From contig NZ_JAMTCH010000003.1 in assembly GCF_024171735.1 (NCBI RefSeq), positions 1,104,841 to 1,168,840 of the forward strand: a stretch of DNA of 64,000 nt, in the 5' to 3' direction. The position numbers and the translations under genes were made by a program. Within the stretch, counting starts at the first letter, position 1; every line of letters begins with the position of its first letter. Origin of the DNA: Prauserella alba. Lineage in GTDB: Bacteria > Actinomycetota > Actinomycetes > Mycobacteriales > Pseudonocardiaceae. This document shows, in pieces, positions 60,471-64,000 of the stretch. The notes under the pieces were generated by a model, which saw nothing but the letters and a program-made list of their open reading frames with translations, did no database searches and had not been told where the DNA came from.

Positions 60471-61888
60471 CCCAGGAGGAACCGGCCGACCGGCTGGCGC
60501 TGGCCGACCGGCTGTCGCTCCGCCTCGGCGGGCTCTGGGGTGAGGACGTGCAGGTCGGCGAGCCGCAACGGTTGTCGACCGGTGCCAGCCGCGAGACCTG
60601 GTCGTTCGAGGCCACCACACCCGGCGCCGAGCCGGTGCGGCTCGTGCTGCGCCGCGACCCGCCGGGGCAGCACGACCCGGAGACGATGGCGAGGGAAGCC
60701 GCCGTGCTGCCTGCGGCGCGGCGACGGGGAGTGCCGGTACCGGCACTGATCGACCACGGCAGTGGCGGCGAGTCGGACACCGGGGACGGCGCCACCGGAC
60801 TCGGCGCGCCGTACCTGATCACCGGCCACGTCGACGGCGAGACGATCCCGCGGCGGCTGCTGCGCGGCGAGGACTACGCCGGGGCTCGTGCCGGGCTGGC
60901 GACCGAACTGGGCCGGGTGCTGGCACGGATCCATCGCATTCCGGCCGACGAGGTTCCGGGGTTACCGGCACCGGATCCCCTCGACTGGCTCATCGAACAC
61001 TACGACGCGCTCGACGAACCGCTGCCCACCGTCGAGATCGCCCTGCGGTGGCTGCACCGCCACCGGCCCGCGCCCACCGGGGACACCGTGGTGCACGGCG
61101 ACTTCCGCAACGGCAACCTCATCGTCGGCCCCGACGGGCTCCGCGCGGTGCTGGACTGGGAACTGGCGCACCGCGGCGACCCGATGGAGGATCTCGGCTG
61201 GCTGTGCGTCAAGGCGTGGCGGTTCGGCGCCCCCGACCCGGTCGGGGGTTTCGGATCACGGGCGCAGCTGCTCGACGGCTACGCCGAGGTCGCGGGCTTC
61301 CGGCCGGACGAGCAGACCCTGCACTGGTGGGAGGTCTACGGCACGGCCAAGTGGGCGGTGGTGTGCGGGATGCAGGCCCGGCGGCACCTCTCGGGGAGCG
61401 TCCGGTCGGTCGAACTCGCCACCGTGGGACGCCGGGTGTGCGAACAGGAGCACGACCTGCTGCTCGCGCTGGGCGTGGAACCGGTCGAGGGCGATCCGGT
61501 GACCGCGCCCCGGGAACCGGAGCTGCACGGCAGGCCGACCGCGTCCGAACTCCTCGAGGCGGTGCGCGAGCACCTCGGCGCCGCCGGCTCGTATCACGCC
61601 AGGGTCGCCGCGAACGCGCTCGGCATGGTGCAGCGCGAGCTCGCGGTCGGTGCCGCGCAACAGGAGCGGCACGAGCGCAGACTGGCCGAGCTCGGCGTGC
61701 CCGACTCCCGCGCCTTCGCCGCGGCGCTCCGTCGCGGCGACCTGGACACGGCCGACGAGGCGGTACTCGACGTCGTCCGCAGGGACGTCGCCGACCGCCT
61801 CGCCGTGGCCAACCCCCGCTACCGCGACCGGCCGCGACGCGGGCTGCGGGCCGTGCCGGCGACGTTTCCCCGCGCGCGGTCCGGGTAG
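60467..61888 (+). CDS. APH-family phosphotransferase fused to a DUF6285-like domain
   Basis: 473 residues. The kinase domain (about 1-340) has VVHGDFRNGNLIVGPDGLRAVLDWELAHRGDPMEDLGWLC, holding the catalytic HGDxxxxN and DWE motifs of aminoglycoside-phosphotransferase-like kinases. A separate C-terminal helical domain (about 351-460: GRPTASELLEAVREHLGAAGSYHARVAANALGMVQRELA...AFAAALRRGD...VRRDVADRLAVANPRY) resembles DUF6285, usually a stand-alone small gene next to such kinases. Likely phosphorylates a hydroxyacyl-CoA. Co-translated with the ACDH upstream. Confidence 0.85.
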   Translation: MTQEEPADRLALADRLSLRLGGLWGEDVQVGEPQRLSTGASRETWSFEATTPGAEPVRLVLRRDPPGQHDPETMAREAAVLPAARRRGVPVPALIDHGSGGESDTGDGATGLGAPYLITGHVDGETIPRRLLRGEDYAGARAGLATELGRVLARIHRIPADEVPGLPAPDPLDWLIEHYDALDEPLPTVEIALRWLHRHRPAPTGDTVVHGDFRNGNLIVGPDGLRAVLDWELAHRGDPMEDLGWLCVKAWRFGAPDPVGGFGSRAQLLDGYAEVAGFRPDEQTLHWWEVYGTAKWAVVCGMQARRHLSGSVRSVELATVGRRVCEQEHDLLLALGVEPVEGDPVTAPREPELHGRPTASELLEAVREHLGAAGSYHARVAANALGMVQRELAVGAAQQERHERRLAELGVPDSRAFAAALRRGDLDTADEAVLDVVRRDVADRLAVANPRYRDRPRRGLRAVPATFPRARSG

Positions 61889-61928
61889 CACTCGAACGGA
61901 AAGCACCTGTCGCGAGGAGGTGGGAGCG

Positions 61929-62339
61929 ATGCCCGGACGCCGGGAGCTGCCCAGCACGGTGCGTCGATCGTCCGAGAAGGCACAGCGCACGTGGATCAAG
62001 GCGCACGACTCGGCCGTCGAGGAGTACGGCGAGGGCCCACGCGCCCACCGCACGGCGTTCGCCGCACTGAAACGCGGCTACGAGAAGGTCGGCGATCGCT
62101 GGAGGGCCAAGCGCGACCACGGGCCCTCGGACACCCAGGCCGAGCGGGGCGGCGCAGGAAGGAAGCAGTACGCGACAGCCGGTGGCGTCGACGCGCGGGC
62201 GGCCAAACGGCACCTGTACGAGCGCGCCAAGCAGCTCGACATCCGCGGCCGTTCCTCGATGACCAAACAGCAGCTCGTCAACGCGCTGCAGCGGGCGAGC
62301 AGGCGCCGCACCGCCCGCTCGCGCGACCGTTCGGACTGA
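61929..62339 (+). CDS. ChaB domain protein with C-terminal Rho_N-like domain
   Basis: 136 residues. LPSTVRRSSEKAQRTWIKAHDSAVEEYGEGPRAHRTAFAALKRGYEKVGDRW is a ChaB domain; the C-terminal HLYERAKQLDIRGRSSMTKQQLVNALQRASRR is a Rho_N/SAP-like nucleic-acid-binding helix pair followed by a basic tail. GGAGGTGGGAG precedes ATG 61929. It converges on LigPol/LigC genes, and a DNA-associated role is plausible; function is not established. Confidence 0.85.
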   Translation: MPGRRELPSTVRRSSEKAQRTWIKAHDSAVEEYGEGPRAHRTAFAALKRGYEKVGDRWRAKRDHGPSDTQAERGGAGRKQYATAGGVDARAAKRHLYERAKQLDIRGRSSMTKQQLVNALQRASRRRTARSRDRSD

Positions 62340-62371
62340 CCCTCCGGCTCACGCGGTGGTCTCCGCTCCGA

Positions 62372-63403
62372 TCAGGTCTTCTTCGCCCTGCTCGGTGCCA
62401 CTCGTGGGGGTTCGCCGGGCTGTTTGGGATACACCGGCGGCCACGGCGCGTCCATCAGGCCCGCCGCCAGGTCCCGCCGCGACATCTCCAGCAGCGGTTC
62501 GAGGGACTGGAGCCGCTCACCGATGCCCGCCCACGGGTCGCCGCGCTCGGCCAGCAGGCCGGGAACGGTGGCGATCGTGAGTTCACGCGGATCGACGTCG
62601 GCCAGCTCGTCCCAGGTGATCGGCGCCGACACGCGAGCGCCGGCGACCGGGCGGACGCACCACGCGCCGAACACCGTCTTGTGCGGTGCGTTCTGATTGA
62701 AGTCGACGAACACGCGCGCCCCGCGTTCCTCCTTCCACCACTGCGCGGTGATCAGCTGTGGATGGCGCCGTTCCAGTTCGCGCGCCAGGGCGACGGCGGC
62801 GGCGCGCACGGCGTAGCTGTCCCACCGCGGCTCCAGGCGCACGTACAGGTGCAGTCCGCGCGAGCCCGTCGTCTTGATGACCGGTTCGATGCCGAGTTCG
62901 CCGAGCAGCGCACGCGCCCGCACGGCCGCCTCCCGCACCTGGGAGAACGTGACCCCGGGGGACGGGTCGAGGTCGATCCGCAACTCGTCGGCCACCTCGG
63001 GAACCGCGGCGAGGTAGGGCCAGACGTGGAAGCCCAGACACCCCAGGTTGACCGCCCACAGCACGTGCGCCAGGTCGGCGGCCACGAGCGCGTCGCTGGT
63101 CGTACCGTTCGGCGTCGCCACCACGGTCGTGGTGAGCCAGTCCGGAACCGAGGTCGGCACCCGCTTCTGGAACCACGATTTCCCGCCTGCACCGTTCGGA
63201 TAGCGCTCCATGAGCAACGGCCTGCCGCCGAGCGTGGCCAGCAACGGCCCGGCCACCGCCTCGTAGTAGCGCACCAGGTCGAGTTTCGTCTCGCCGCGCT
63301 CGGCGAAGAAGACCTTGCCCGGACTGGAGATCGTGACCGGGGTGTGGCGCCCGTCCGGTCCCGGCACCTCGAGCGTCACGGAGTCCTTCGCCGCCGGGCT
63401 CAT
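62372..63403 (-). CDS. LigD-type polymerase/primase domain protein (LigPol)
   Basis: 343 residues, a stand-alone archaeo-eukaryotic-primase-type polymerase as in bacterial non-homologous end joining. SSPGKVFFAERGETKLDLVRYYEAVAGPLL, LMERYPNGAGGKSWFQKRVP, LRIDLDPSPGVTF (metal-binding Asp-x-Asp), IKTTGSRGLHLYVRLEPRW and VFVDFNQNAPHKTVFGAW are diagnostic. It fills short gaps and adds ribonucleotides at breaks. ATG 63403 overlaps the TGA of the ligase gene, so the two are co-translated, matching the Rv3730c/Rv3731 (LigC) arrangement. Confidence 0.92.
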   Translation of the reverse strand: MSPAAKDSVTLEVPGPDGRHTPVTISSPGKVFFAERGETKLDLVRYYEAVAGPLLATLGGRPLLMERYPNGAGGKSWFQKRVPTSVPDWLTTTVVATPNGTTSDALVAADLAHVLWAVNLGCLGFHVWPYLAAVPEVADELRIDLDPSPGVTFSQVREAAVRARALLGELGIEPVIKTTGSRGLHLYVRLEPRWDSYAVRAAAVALARELERRHPQLITAQWWKEERGARVFVDFNQNAPHKTVFGAWCVRPVAGARVSAPITWDELADVDPRELTIATVPGLLAERGDPWAGIGERLQSLEPLLEMSRRDLAAGLMDAPWPPVYPKQPGEPPRVAPSRAKKT

Positions 63404-64000
63404 GCCGGGGTCGCCTCGTCGAACAGCGCCGTCAGCTCGGCGGGCGGCACTTCCTCCAGCTGGGAGTAGGTGCACGACGCCGGGTCGCGGTCGTCCCGGA
63501 ACCGCACCAGTCTGCCGCCGTGCCGGAACCGGCCCGCCTGGAGGTGCTCGTACCGCACCTCGGCGACCCGTTCGATGCGCAGCGGCTCCCACGAGAGGTC
63601 CTTGCCTGCGCTCCACCTGCTCTGCCCGCCCGGCATGCGGCCACCGTGGGCGGCCTGCGCCGCCGGATCCGCCCAGTCGCGCCACGGATGCCCTTCGAGC
63701 GCCCCTGACCGGAGCGGTTCCAGCTCACCGGCCAGTTCCCGCCTGCGTGCGGCGGTGAAACTGCTCGCCACGCCGACGTGATGCAGTCTGCCCGCCTCGT
63801 CGTGGAGCCCCAGCAGCAACGAGCCGACGCCCTCGCCGTCGGAGTGCCAGCGGAATCCGGCCACCACGCAGTCGGCCGTGCGTTCGTGTTTGACCTTGCG
63901 CATCGTCCGCTTGTCCTGCCGGTACGGATCGTCGGCCGCCTTGACCATGACCCCGTCGAACCCGGCGCCCTCGAACCGGGTGAACCAGTCCTCGGCGACG
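63400..64000 (-). CDS. ligC: ATP-dependent DNA ligase (LigC-like), C-terminal part
   Basis: Coding continues past the window's right edge; about 200 C-terminal residues are seen. FTRFEGAGFDGVMVKAADDPY is ligase motif IV, MRKVKHERTADCVVAGFRWHSDG motif V with the second catalytic lysine region, and the remainder is the OB-fold (GSLLLGLHDEAGRLHHVGVAS) ending SWEPLRIERVAEVRYEHLQ...FRHGGRLVRFRDDRDP. The nucleotidyl-lysine motif I lies outside. Pairing with LigPol suggests break repair or back-up base-excision repair. Confidence 0.9.
   Translation of the reverse strand, partial: VAEDWFTRFEGAGFDGVMVKAADDPYRQDKRTMRKVKHERTADCVVAGFRWHSDGEGVGSLLLGLHDEAGRLHHVGVASSFTAARRRELAGELEPLRSGALEGHPWRDWADPAAQAAHGGRMPGGQSRWSAGKDLSWEPLRIERVAEVRYEHLQAGRFRHGGRLVRFRDDRDPASCTYSQLEEVPPAELTALFDEATPA

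Overview
The window is about 70% G+C and carries densely packed, often start/stop-overlapping genes with AGGAGG-type ribosome binding sites, many GTG starts and many TetR, LysR and GntR regulators. Families such as a FolP2-type pterin-binding protein, a Mce-transporter ATPase, LigC/LigPol, a DUF222-HNH remnant and F420-type DUF385 proteins point to an actinobacterium, most likely of the Pseudonocardiaceae (Amycolatopsis/Saccharomonospora/Saccharopolyspora type). The family placement is inference; no rRNA or other phylogenetic marker is present. I see no tRNA, rRNA, CRISPR array, prophage or insertion sequence.

Positions 1-18050 are mostly CoA-thioester catabolism. A plus-strand operon (1-4727: crotonase, acyl-CoA ligase, CitE-type lyase, MaoC hydratase, acyl-CoA dehydrogenase) ends at two strong hairpins and faces a minus-strand crotonase/SDR/thiolase group (4856-7835). 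A divergent promoter region (7836-8029) separates that group from a plus-strand set of two acyl-CoA dehydrogenases, an SDR and an amidohydrolase. Next come a divergent MFS/XRE pair, a translationally coupled CoA-transferase/FadR pair and an EmrB-type MFS pump.

Positions 18084-24902 form a polyol or sugar island: FGGY kinase and 2-hydroxyacid dehydrogenase on one side; polyol permease, SorC regulator, class II aldolase and SDR on the other. Three copies of the dyad TGAAC-N4-GTTCA sit upstream of the kinase, permease and regulator. Positions 24916-33788, flanked by two LysR genes, hold CitMHS and GntP transporters, a split AtuA pair, a family III CoA-transferase and a second CitE-type lyase; this looks like an organic-acid uptake and cleavage pathway of unknown substrate.

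Positions 33934-42977 hold a YjiH-type membrane protein, the orphan Mce ATPase, FolP2 and a three-gene formate dehydrogenase operon. Its catalytic subunit is a selenoprotein: an in-frame UGA at codon 194 is followed by a hairpin whose loop reads GGTCT. Read naively, this gene would be split in two.

Positions 43005-61888 return to acyl-CoA catabolism: two TetR genes around an HNH pseudogene, a metallo-hydrolase feeding a thiolase-like/crotonase fusion, VKOR, a methyltransferase, a tyrosine phosphatase, two acyl-CoA ligases, three acyl-CoA dehydrogenases, two crotonases and a kinase fused to a DUF6285-like domain (resembling LvaA-LvaB of levulinate catabolism). The window closes with a ChaB/Rho_N protein and the LigPol/LigC DNA repair pair.

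A recurrent oddity is tandem duplication of extreme gene 3' ends, stop codon included, at four separate loci.
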